NCBI GenBank assembly: GCA_031551045.1
Contig: JAVBOD010000082.1
Coordinates: forward strand, 1-45,863
DNA from: JAVBOD01 sp031551045
GTDB taxonomy: Bacteria; Bacteroidota; Bacteroidia; Bacteroidales; UBA932
Length of the DNA: 45,863 nt
Reading direction: 5' to 3'
Positions 23,939 through 32,192 of the stretch are shown piece after piece (positions within the stretch are counted from its first letter, which is position 1; each line of letters opens with the position of its first letter). Position numbers and translations under genes: made by a program. Under the pieces are notes generated by a model, which saw nothing but the letters and a program-made list of their open reading frames with translations, was not told the origin of the DNA and made no database searches.

Positions 23939-24604
23939 TTAGTAGCGTTTTTCTACCGCCGCCCAATCCAACACATTCCAAAATGCATCGAGATGGTCGG
24001 CACGGCGGTTTTGATAATCTACGTAGTAAGCATGTTCCCACACATCGGCGCCGAGTAGGGCTGTGCCCGTGCCGCTATGCAACGGATTGCCGGCATTCGA
24101 TTCCTTGGTGATAGCCAGGGTGCCGTCGGCTTTTTTTACTAACCATGCCCAGCCCGAGCCGAACAAACTCAGTGCTTCTTTATTGAATTGTTGCTTGAAT
24201 GCATCCAGCGAGCCGAATTGCTTGTTGATAGCTTCGGCTAAAGCGCCCTCGGGTGTTTTTTTCGGAGTGGGCGAGAATGTGTCGAAGTAGAACGTGTGAT
24301 TCCACACTTGTCCGGCATTATTGAAAATAGCGCCGTCCGACTCTTTCACGATTTGCTCCAGCGGAGCGTTTTCAAATTTTGTGCCTACGATAAGGTTGTT
24401 CAAATTGTTTACATACGCTTGTAAATGTTTTCCCCAATGCAACTCCATGGTTTGTTTGCTAATGTAAGGAGCTAAGGCGTCTAAGCCATACTTCAGTTGT
24501 GGTAATTCGTATTTCATGATCGTTGTGTTTTGTGGTTGTTGGGCGGTCGTCATCGTTGCGGCTGCTAAACAACATGATAATATAATGAATTTAATTTTTC
24601 TCAT
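23939..24604 (-). CDS. sodB: Fe/Mn superoxide dismutase with a signal peptide
   Basis: Converts superoxide to hydrogen peroxide and oxygen. Metal ligands are H56 (ELHWGKH), H103 (VWNHTFYF), D187 and H191 (GADVWEHAYY). Q99 in AGQVWNH is the position favoured by iron-type enzymes. The first 21-23 residues (MRKIKFIILSCCLAAATMTT and AQQ) look like a Sec signal peptide, suggesting export to the periplasm; a lipoprotein is less likely because no clean lipobox is seen. An alternative start at Met30 (24517) would give the usual cytosolic length of about 192 residues, so localisation needs a test. Confidence 0.93.
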   Translation of the reverse strand: MRKIKFIILSCCLAAATMTTAQQPQNTTIMKYELPQLKYGLDALAPYISKQTMELHWGKHLQAYVNNLNNLIVGTKFENAPLEQIVKESDGAIFNNAGQVWNHTFYFDTFSPTPKKTPEGALAEAINKQFGSLDAFKQQFNKEALSLFGSGWAWLVKKADGTLAITKESNAGNPLHSGTGTALLGADVWEHAYYVDYQNRRADHLDAFWNVLDWAAVEKRY

Positions 24605-24683
24605 TTCAATGTATATTGCTTCATTGGTTGGTTATACAAATACCATGCCAAAGAAAACGCCTGCTAAGTTAAAGAAAAATCGC

Positions 24684-24691
24684 TACCTTTG
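24684..24691 (+). promoter_or_regulatory. -7 element of serS
   Basis: TACCTTTG fits TAnnTTTG and lies 28 bp before the serS ATG. No clear -33 element is seen. Confidence 0.5.
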
Positions 24692-24719
24692 CAAACATCA
24701 TATTAATTACAGACACATT

Positions 24720-25988
24720 ATGTTGACCCTGAAAATACTTCGAGAACAAACGGCGGAAGTGTTAGAGCGCCTTGCTGTAAAAGGATTGGATGCGAAAGAA
24801 ATTATCAATAAAATCCTGCAATTCGACGATGCCCGCAAAGCCTTGCAAACACAATTGGACAACAATTTAGCCGAGCAGAATGTTACGGCAAAAAATATCG
24901 GCGCGTTGATGCAGCAAGGAAAAAAAGAAGAAGCCGAAGCGGCCAAACAACGCACTGCCGCTTTGAAAGAGCAATCGAAAGTATTGGAGCAACAATTGGC
25001 CGAAACGGAAAAACAAGTAAACGATACGTTGGTGTTATTGCCGAATCTTCCCAGCAAATTAGTGCCTGCCGGAAAAACATCCGCAGACAATGTGGTAGTG
25101 CGCGAAGGCGGCGCTGTTCCTGCATTACACGATGCACTTCCGCATTGGGACTTGGCGAAAAAATACGATATTATTGATTTCGATTTGGGCGTGAAACTCA
25201 CCGGCGCCGGCTTTCCGGTGTATAAAGGAAAAGGTGCGAAATTGCAGCGCGCGCTCATTTCCTTTTTTCTGGATAGAAATACGAATGCCGGTTACACGGA
25301 AGTGCAACCTCCGCTGATGGTGAACGAAGCATCGGGTTTCGGTACCGGCCAATTGCCCGACAAGGAAGGGCAGATGTACCATGTGGGCATTGATAATTTT
25401 TATTTGATTCCGACGGCCGAAGTGCCGGTTACCAACATTTACCGCGATGTGATTCTGAATCCGGCCGATTTCCCGATAAAACTTACCGCCTACACGCCTT
25501 GTTTCCGGCGCGAAGCAGGTTCCTACGGAAAGGATGTGCGCGGCCTGAACCGCTTGCATCAATTCGACAAAGTGGAAATCGTACAATTTCAACTGCCCGA
25601 AAATTCGTATGCGGCGCTGGACGCCATGGTAACGCATGTCGAAAGTATTGTCAACGAATTAGAACTGCCTTACCGTATCTTGCGGCTTTGTGGCGGCGAT
25701 ATGAGTTTTACTTCGGCGCTGACGTATGATTTTGAAGTATTCTCTGCCGCGCAGCAACGTTGGCTCGAAGTGAGTTCGGTATCTAACTTCGAATCGTTCC
25801 AAGCAAATCGCCTGAAGTTACGCTATCGCGATGAAAATAAGAAGACGCAACTGGCGCATACGTTGAACGGAAGTTCGCTGGCCTTGCCGCGCATTGTGGC
25901 TGCTTTGCTCGAAAATAACCAAACGCCGGAAGGTATCCGCATACCGAAAGCATTACAGCCTTACACCGGTTTCGATGTAATTAGCTAA
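24720..25988 (+). CDS. serS: Seryl-tRNA synthetase
   Basis: Class II aminoacyl-tRNA synthetase charging tRNA-Ser (and tRNA-Sec where present), 422 residues. The N-terminal about 110 residues form the tRNA-binding helical hairpin. The catalytic core contains motif 2 FRREAGSYGKDVRGLNRLHQF and motif 3 LNGSSLALPRIVAALLEN. The frame is open 68 codons further upstream, but that part overlaps the superoxide dismutase signal-peptide region and the promoter. The ATG giving MLTLKILREQTAEV is the family start. Confidence 0.96.
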   Translation: MLTLKILREQTAEVLERLAVKGLDAKEIINKILQFDDARKALQTQLDNNLAEQNVTAKNIGALMQQGKKEEAEAAKQRTAALKEQSKVLEQQLAETEKQVNDTLVLLPNLPSKLVPAGKTSADNVVVREGGAVPALHDALPHWDLAKKYDIIDFDLGVKLTGAGFPVYKGKGAKLQRALISFFLDRNTNAGYTEVQPPLMVNEASGFGTGQLPDKEGQMYHVGIDNFYLIPTAEVPVTNIYRDVILNPADFPIKLTAYTPCFRREAGSYGKDVRGLNRLHQFDKVEIVQFQLPENSYAALDAMVTHVESIVNELELPYRILRLCGGDMSFTSALTYDFEVFSAAQQRWLEVSSVSNFESFQANRLKLRYRDENKKTQLAHTLNGSSLALPRIVAALLENNQTPEGIRIPKALQPYTGFDVIS

Positions 25989-26000
25989 AGCCTTATCTTG

Positions 26001-26092
26001 TCATTCTGAGCCTGTCCGACTTCGTCATTTAGGCGGGCGAAGCAAAGAATCGGTAATTTTGGATGCCGGATATTAGATGTCAGATATTGGAC
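26001..26092. repeat. Dispersed TCATTCTGAG-type repeat and GAT-rich sequence
   Basis: TCATTCTGAG at 26001-26010 and GCGAAGCAAAGAATC at about 26037-26051 match edges of the repeat at 20124-20194. They are followed by degenerate GGATATTAGATG-type sequence like that at 4950-5040. It separates serS from the rhuM gene and shows no coding potential. Confidence 0.5.
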
Positions 26093-26201
26093 GCCACAGA
26101 TTGCAAAAGATTCTTTCCACGTTTTCTGTGGATCCGTGGTTCAAGCAATAGATTGCTTTGTCGTTTTTCCCGGCACAATGTTCTATGCTAAAACAATTAT
26201 T

Positions 26202-27215
26202 ATGGTAAAAAAAAAGAAACTGCAAATCCGCAACAGTACCGCCGAATTCCTCATTTTCACCAATCAAGCGAAGGAAGACGGTATTGAGGTTCGCGTACAG
26301 GATGAAACAATATGGCTTAGTCAAAAACTAATGGCGGCTTTGTTCGATTGTTCGACCGACAATATATCGTTGCATCTCAAAAATATATTCAAAGAAAATG
26401 AACTGGACGAAAATTCAGTTACCGAGGAATTCTCGGTAACTGCATCGGACGGTAAAACCTACAACACCAGGCACTACAATCTGGATGCAATTATTGCCGT
26501 CGGTTATCGCATAAATTCCAAACGGGCAACCGCTTTCCGACAATGGGCGACTTCCGTTTTGCGCGATTATGCCATACGGGGCTATGCTATCGACAAAAAA
26601 CGCATGGAAAACGGCACGTTTCTCGGCGAGGATTATTTTGAGCACCTGCTTGCCGAAATCCGCGAAATCCGTTTGAGTGAACGCCGCTTTTACCAAAAGA
26701 TAACGGATATTTACGCCACTGCTATGGATTATAATAAAGACGCTGTAGTCACGAAAGAATTCTTTGCCAAAGTCCAAAACCAACTACATTATGCCGTTCA
26801 CGGTCGTACCGCTGCCGAACTTATCATATCAAGGGCGAATGCCGAAAAAGAACACATGGGGTTGACATCGTGGGAGAAAAGGCCCAATGGGAAAATCGTT
26901 AAAACCGATGTGTCCGTTGCGAAAAATTACTTAACCGAAAACGAACTGGAATCGTTGGGGCGTATTGTCAATGCTTACTTGGATTTGGCAGAAGACCGCG
27001 CAAAAAAGCATATTCCCATGACAATGGAAGATTGGGCGAAACGCCTTGATAAATTTTTGGAAGCCGACGACCGTGAAGTATTAAAAAACGGCGGAAAGGT
27101 TACCGCATTAATGGCGAAAGGTTTTTCTGAAAGCGAATTTGAGAAATACCGAATCGTGCAAGACCACTTGTTTGAATCCGATTTTGACAAAGAGATAAAG
27201 CGAATTGTAAAATAA
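26202..27215 (+). CDS. rhuM: RhuM-family protein
   Basis: About 337 residues. The region IEVRVQDETIWLSQKLMAALFDCSTDNISLHL and the following NTRHYNLDAIIAVGYRINSKRATAFRQWA are diagnostic of the RhuM family, which is scattered across bacteria on islands and near mobile or Fic-type genes. A helix-turn-helix-like part fits the WLSQKLMAALFDCSTDNI stretch, so DNA binding is possible. The C-terminal half is helical and charged. Biochemical function is not established. I start at the ATG giving MVKKKKLQIRN; an ATG at 26178 is possible. It sits 13 bp before ruvC and may be read through into it. Confidence 0.85.
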   Translation: MVKKKKLQIRNSTAEFLIFTNQAKEDGIEVRVQDETIWLSQKLMAALFDCSTDNISLHLKNIFKENELDENSVTEEFSVTASDGKTYNTRHYNLDAIIAVGYRINSKRATAFRQWATSVLRDYAIRGYAIDKKRMENGTFLGEDYFEHLLAEIREIRLSERRFYQKITDIYATAMDYNKDAVVTKEFFAKVQNQLHYAVHGRTAAELIISRANAEKEHMGLTSWEKRPNGKIVKTDVSVAKNYLTENELESLGRIVNAYLDLAEDRAKKHIPMTMEDWAKRLDKFLEADDREVLKNGGKVTALMAKGFSESEFEKYRIVQDHLFESDFDKEIKRIVK

Positions 27216-27228
27216 TTTCTAAAGTAGA

Positions 27229-27813
27229 ATGTCTTCTGTTGCTAAAATAAAAGTCAATGCACCTGTTCCGGAACGCATCATTATGGGTGTCGATCCGGGA
27301 ACAACCGTCATGGGATATGGTATTATAAAATGTACCGGGTCCAAAATGGATTTGTTGGTATTAGGAGTGATTGATTTGAAAAAAATGGAAGACCATTACA
27401 TTAAGCTGCAACGTATTTTCGAACGTGTATCGGGCTTAATCGACGAATACCACCCCGACGAATTGGCCATTGAAGCGCCTTTCTTTGGCAAGAACGTGCA
27501 ATCGATGTTGAAGCTCGGGCGCGCGCAGGGAACGGCTATTGCCGCCGCCTTGGCACACAATATTCCTATTACCGAATATGCGCCGCGGAAAATAAAAATG
27601 GCGATTACCGGGCAGGGCGCCGCTTCGAAAGAACAAGTAGCCAATCTTCTCCAAAAAATGTTGAAAATAACCGACATGCCCAAACACCTCGATGCAACGG
27701 ATGGCTTGGCGGCGGCGGTATGTCATTTCTTCCAGTCGAACCGGCCGGTTGCACAAACTTCGTTCAAAAGCTGGAAAGATTTTATCGGGAAAAACCCGGG
27801 GCGGGTGAGATAA
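27229..27813 (+). CDS. ruvC: Holliday junction resolvase RuvC
   Basis: Dimeric endonuclease cutting four-way junctions after RuvAB branch migration. Active-site acids are visible: D22 in MGVDPGTT, Glu in LAIEAPFF, and Asp residues in HLDATDGLAAAVCH. Length 194 is slightly above the usual 160-190, with a 16-residue N-terminal extension and a basic C-terminus. ruvA and ruvB are not nearby. Confidence 0.95.
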   Translation: MSSVAKIKVNAPVPERIIMGVDPGTTVMGYGIIKCTGSKMDLLVLGVIDLKKMEDHYIKLQRIFERVSGLIDEYHPDELAIEAPFFGKNVQSMLKLGRAQGTAIAAALAHNIPITEYAPRKIKMAITGQGAASKEQVANLLQKMLKITDMPKHLDATDGLAAAVCHFFQSNRPVAQTSFKSWKDFIGKNPGRVR

Positions 27814-27877
27814 TTTTAACACTCGTTAAACCTTCTTTAATATCCGCAGTCAAAGGGTTACTCAAATTAACCTGAAT

Positions 27878-30805
27878 ATGCGTAAAGCTACACTTCTTAT
27901 TGTGTTCGGCATGCTATGCTGTACATTCGCTTTTTCCCAATCTTCCCAGCAATTTTCTTTGCGTGGTGTATTGCGTGATAGTCTTAACAAAGAACCTATT
28001 ACAGGAGCCACAGTGCTTATAACTAATGCGGCCGGGACCGCCAATCTTGGCTATGCAACTACAGCCGTCGATGGCAGTTTTGAGGTGAAACGGCTGCCTG
28101 CCGGAAAGCATCTCCTGCAAATATCCATGATGGGATACACTACGTTTAAGCGTACGATAGAAATGAGCGGCTCTCCGTCTGTAATTAATCTCGGGGATAT
28201 TGCTCTATTGGAAGATATGGTGCATTTGAACGAAGTGGTGGTGACAAGTATCGGCAATCCTATTGTAGTTAAAAAAGATACCATTGAATACAATGCTTCG
28301 TCGTTTAAAGTACCGGAGGGAGCTATGCTGGAGGATTTGTTGAAAAAATTCCCCGGCGCCGAAATCGGTTCGGACGGTTCTATAACAATCAATGGAAAAA
28401 CCGTTTCTAAAGTGTTATTGGATGGAAAGACTTTTTTTTCCGATGATCCGCAAATTGCCACAAAAAATCTTACCGCTAAAATGATTGATAAAGTACAAGT
28501 GGTCGATCGCAAGTCGGAACAATCACGCTTTACCGGAATTGACGATGGGAACGAGGAAACGGTGTTGAATCTTACCGTATTGCCGGGTATGAAAAACGGA
28601 TGGTTCGGAAATGCCTCGGCCGGCGCGGGTACAGAGGAACGTTACCAGGGAGGAGCATTTGTCGCCAATTTGAAAGACGACCGGCAGATTTCTATATTAG
28701 TGTCGGGCAATAATACGAATAACCGTGCATTTAGTGATATCTCCGGAAACATGATGTCACAAGGCCGTGGCTTTGCCGGCGGTGGCGGCGGGCGCATGGG
28801 CGGCGGCGGCGGTTTTGGTGGTATGGCCGGCGGCGGTATGCGTGTAAATATCGGAGGTACCAGTATGAATTTTGGAGGTAATGGCATTACTACCTCGTGG
28901 TTGGCCGGGTTAAATTATCATGACGAATTTGGGAAAAAGGTAAAATTGGGAGGAAATTATTTTTATAATGGCTCCGAAACGGATAAAAAACAAGAAAGTT
29001 ACCGGCAGAATTTATTGGTAGGCGACAGTACCTCTTTCTATAACCAGTTTTCTAACTCTGTCACAAATACACAAGGGCATCGGGTGGCATTGGAATTGGA
29101 ATACACGATAAGCGACCGTACCTCGTTGCTGTTTCGCCCCAATGTAAACTATGGTATCGGTAATTTCGACGAACAGTCGTACTATGAAACCTTAACCTCG
29201 ACCGGCGATAGTGTAAACATGGGTAGAAGTAGTGCAACCGGCGATAATCAATCCATATCTACTAACGGGGAACTATTATTCCGGCATAAATTCAATAAAG
29301 AAAACAGAACATTTTCTACGAATGTTACCTACGGTTATAGCGACAATGCTATTGATGGTAAAAATGAATCGTACACAAAAATTTTTAACAGCATGCGGCC
29401 TGACGAATTGGTCAACCAACAATACCATTCCGATAATGGCAGTTGGAGCCTTGGTACGCGTTTCTCCTATACAGAGCCCTTGTGGAAGAATCATTATATG
29501 GAATTAGCCTACAATATACGTTATAACGAAAACACCTCCGAAAAGTCAACCTATAATTATAATGCGACTACGCAGAGATATGATGTATTTGATACGCTTT
29601 ACTCGAATCATTACCGGAATGTATTTGTGAACCAGCAAGCGGAATTAAATGTGCGCGGCATCTATGAAAAAACCAGTTGGACGGTAGGAGTAAATGTACA
29701 GCCGTCCTATACAAAAAGCGAGGGGCGTGACCAAGAAGCTTTTTCTCGCCATGTGGTAAATTTTTCGCCAATGGCGCAGTTCTCCTATCAGCCGTCTAAT
29801 AACGTAAATCTGCGGCTTAATTATCGAGGTACTACTAATCAGCCGTCTATTTCGCAATTACAACCGGTGCCTGATAATTCCAACCCTTTGCAAGAACGCT
29901 TGGGAAATCCCGATCTCAATCCTTCGTTTACCCAAAATCTGATGCTCATGTATCGTAATACCAACATGTCCAATTTTCGTACGATGGTGGCGATGGTAAA
30001 TGCTGCGATGACCTCCGATCAGATTGTGAACATGAATATTTATGAATCTTCGACCGGAAAGCAGTTGATTCGCCCTACGAATATAAATGGTTCGTATTCC
30101 GCGACAGGTATGTTTATGATTAATTCACCGATAAAAAAATCAAAATTTTCGGTTATGAGTAATACTTGGACTACCTACAACCAAAGTGTCAGCCTCAGTA
30201 AAACCGTAGCTGTGTTCGATAAGGATAATATTGATTTCGGGAATACCGAAGATAGTAAAACACGCAGTTTGTCCATTACAGAGATGCTTCGCCTGGGATA
30301 TAAAGGAAATAAAATAGACATCAACCTTTCGGGCCGCGCCGGCTATTCGCAAACATGGTACACGCTGAGCGCACAGGAACAACCGGCCTATTGGAACAAT
30401 AGCGTGAGCGGCGATTTCACTTGGACGTTGCCGTGGGATTTTTCGCTGAGCAGCGACGCTTCTTATACTTATTATATAGGCTACAGCGATGGCTACAACG
30501 AACCGCTGACCATGTGGAATGCCGGCCTTTCAAAATTATTGTTTAAGAAAAAGCAAGGAACATTGGCTATAAAAGTATATGATATTCTGAACGAACAACG
30601 TAGTAATGCACGGGTAACTACGGAAAACTATATCGAAGATTCCATTGTAAATACATTGGGCCGCTATGTAATGTTTAGCTTTACGTTCCGCTTCGGCACA
30701 TTTGGAAATTCAGGCGGCGGCGGTGGCCGGATGATGGGGCCCGGCGGTGGAGGTTTTGGCCGGCCATGGGGCGGAGGTGGAAATCCGCAAATAATGGTAA
30801 TGTAA
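27878..30805 (+). CDS. Outer-membrane receptor-like beta-barrel protein with Gly-rich loop (TonB-dependent receptor type)
   Basis: 975 residues. After a signal peptide (LLIVFGMLCCTFAFS) comes a carboxypeptidase-like beta-sandwich domain (about 25-110, RDSLNKEPITGATVLI). A plug-like segment follows (about 115-240, NEVVVTSIGNPIVVKKDTIEYNAS split around VPEGAMLEDLLKKFPG), then a large outer-membrane barrel. It resembles the OMP_b-brl_3 group of TonB-type proteins. A glycine-rich block lies at residues about 300-327, and a second one ends the protein (about 945-975), after the last barrel strand. No SusD partner is adjacent, so a nutrient role is not implied. Ligand is unknown. Confidence 0.85.
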   Translation: MRKATLLIVFGMLCCTFAFSQSSQQFSLRGVLRDSLNKEPITGATVLITNAAGTANLGYATTAVDGSFEVKRLPAGKHLLQISMMGYTTFKRTIEMSGSPSVINLGDIALLEDMVHLNEVVVTSIGNPIVVKKDTIEYNASSFKVPEGAMLEDLLKKFPGAEIGSDGSITINGKTVSKVLLDGKTFFSDDPQIATKNLTAKMIDKVQVVDRKSEQSRFTGIDDGNEETVLNLTVLPGMKNGWFGNASAGAGTEERYQGGAFVANLKDDRQISILVSGNNTNNRAFSDISGNMMSQGRGFAGGGGGRMGGGGGFGGMAGGGMRVNIGGTSMNFGGNGITTSWLAGLNYHDEFGKKVKLGGNYFYNGSETDKKQESYRQNLLVGDSTSFYNQFSNSVTNTQGHRVALELEYTISDRTSLLFRPNVNYGIGNFDEQSYYETLTSTGDSVNMGRSSATGDNQSISTNGELLFRHKFNKENRTFSTNVTYGYSDNAIDGKNESYTKIFNSMRPDELVNQQYHSDNGSWSLGTRFSYTEPLWKNHYMELAYNIRYNENTSEKSTYNYNATTQRYDVFDTLYSNHYRNVFVNQQAELNVRGIYEKTSWTVGVNVQPSYTKSEGRDQEAFSRHVVNFSPMAQFSYQPSNNVNLRLNYRGTTNQPSISQLQPVPDNSNPLQERLGNPDLNPSFTQNLMLMYRNTNMSNFRTMVAMVNAAMTSDQIVNMNIYESSTGKQLIRPTNINGSYSATGMFMINSPIKKSKFSVMSNTWTTYNQSVSLSKTVAVFDKDNIDFGNTEDSKTRSLSITEMLRLGYKGNKIDINLSGRAGYSQTWYTLSAQEQPAYWNNSVSGDFTWTLPWDFSLSSDASYTYYIGYSDGYNEPLTMWNAGLSKLLFKKKQGTLAIKVYDILNEQRSNARVTTENYIEDSIVNTLGRYVMFSFTFRFGTFGNSGGGGGRMMGPGGGGFGRPWGGGGNPQIMVM

Positions 30806-30918
30806 TAAAAAAGGGCCGGATTTCAAGAACGATTTTTAACAGGAAAGCTCTTTAATCACTGGCTGCAAAATTTCTACCATGAAATATGTTGTGGCCGGCA
30901 ATGTAGATAGAAAATAAC

Positions 30919-30957
30919 AACCCCCGATAGTAATGAAGTCCTATCGGGGGTTCTTTA
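30919..30957. terminator. Bidirectional terminator between the receptor and FISUMP genes
   Basis: AACCCCCGATAG and CTATCGGGGGTT pair over 12 bp around a 10-nt loop, between convergent genes; T-rich sequence follows. Confidence 0.85.
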
Positions 30958-30972
30958 TAAAATCTTTTTTCC

Positions 30973-31992
30973 TTAATTCTTTACACAACGTACCGGAAAA
31001 TACACATTCGTTGTGTCGGCGGAGCCGAAGTAAAATATTGGATTGTCTGCCTGAATATATCGAAAATAGAGTTTGTTCGAATTATCTGTATCAGGCGTGG
31101 CACTCCACCAATAAGCATAGGAGGATTTCTCGGTAGCTGCATTGCCGGAAATTTTTCCGGTAGGAATCGCATTCCAACCCAAAGTATTAGCTCTGGTTGT
31201 CGCTTGATTATAGCCGTCCCACATATAGGCATCCAGTAGTTTTGCCGGAGCGGCAGCGTTCTGTCCAAGGTTTGGCCAGTGGGATTTGAAAGTCACCGCC
31301 ACTCCTTTATTCAACGCTTTTCCTAAATCTTCCCAATCGGCATTGTTCGGTATGCGCCAGCCCGAAGGACATATATTACCTGTTGCTACTTCGCTTCCAC
31401 TGTAAAAGCGCCCGAAAATAATACCATAACCTTCCTGGTCTTTATAATTTCTTCCGATGCCATTCTCTTTATAATTCAAATTGCGAACAAACCAATCGAG
31501 ATTACCGATTCGTACATACGGGTATTTTTCTGTTTTCCCGTCACGATTATCTGTCAATGTATCAGCGCTTGCTTTCAAACCCGTCACCGTTTCAAAAAAG
31601 GTAGTCGGGATCATCGTAATGGTGGACGTCTTGCTTAAATTGTTATATGCGTCGGCAGAGGCTACAAGCGACATGGAATATGACCCTGTAGTGGACGGAA
31701 GCGTCGTTGTAAAGTTTTTTCCGGTACCGGTTTTCGGTGCAAAATCAATGGCATTCCATGTAAGGATGACGCTATCCATCGAAACAGGGGCGGTAATTTT
31801 TACCGTAGTTGCCGTAAAAGACGTATTTGTACCGATGGGGTAATAATCGTCAACATTATAAGAGAGAGTGCCGGTAACATATTTTGCAGCGTAGGTGTCA
31901 TCTTCGTCTTTACAAGAAACAACGCCGAAGCACAGCGTGATGATAGAGGCTAAAAAAACGAATGAGGTAAAAAAATGTTGGTTGATCTTCAT
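30973..31992 (-). CDS. FISUMP-domain lipoprotein
   Basis: About 339 residues. The N-terminus is a lipoprotein signal peptide ending GVVSCKDEDD; acidic residues just after the Cys are typical of surface-exported Bacteroidetes lipoproteins. A middle beta-sandwich-like region (about 35-140) precedes the Fibrobacter succinogenes major paralogous (FISUMP) domain. That domain is visible in GNLDWFVRNLNYKENG, ICPSGWRIPNNADWEDLG, YWWSATP and the final FPVRCVKN. The function of this domain is not known; cell-surface location is inferred. I prefer the ATG giving MKINQHFF over one four codons upstream. Confidence 0.85.
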   Translation of the reverse strand: MKINQHFFTSFVFLASIITLCFGVVSCKDEDDTYAAKYVTGTLSYNVDDYYPIGTNTSFTATTVKITAPVSMDSVILTWNAIDFAPKTGTGKNFTTTLPSTTGSYSMSLVASADAYNNLSKTSTITMIPTTFFETVTGLKASADTLTDNRDGKTEKYPYVRIGNLDWFVRNLNYKENGIGRNYKDQEGYGIIFGRFYSGSEVATGNICPSGWRIPNNADWEDLGKALNKGVAVTFKSHWPNLGQNAAAPAKLLDAYMWDGYNQATTRANTLGWNAIPTGKISGNAATEKSSYAYWWSATPDTDNSNKLYFRYIQADNPIFYFGSADTTNVYFPVRCVKN

Positions 31993-32028
31993 GTATTTAC
32001 ACATTAAAACGTAAATTAATTTAACTTA

Positions 32029-32036
32029 CAAATATA
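32029..32036 (-). promoter_or_regulatory. -7 element of the FISUMP lipoprotein gene
   Basis: On the minus strand TATATTTG matches TAnnTTTG, 36 bp before the start codon. The -33 position holds only TTTC-like sequence. Confidence 0.55.
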
Positions 32037-32138
32037 CTAAAAAGATTATAGAAAGAAAAATCGTTTTGGGGGTTTTATCAAAATCATAAAATTTGATAGA
32101 AGAAAAAGTTTTAAAAAAGAATTATTTTTTATCTTTCT

Positions 32139-32170
32139 TTTGTTAAATTTAAAAAAATATATTATCTTTG
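32139..32170 (+). promoter_or_regulatory. Promoter of glgB
   Basis: TTTG at 32139-32142 and TATCTTTG at 32163-32170 are 20 bp apart. The -7 box is 22 bp before the glgB ATG, so the leader is very short. Confidence 0.75.
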
Positions 32171-32192
32171 AAGGGCATAGAATGTATCAACT

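Noticed and set aside
24516..24719. N-terminal extension of seryl-tRNA synthetase
   Set aside because: It overlaps the superoxide dismutase leader and the promoter TACCTTTG; the family start is at 24720.
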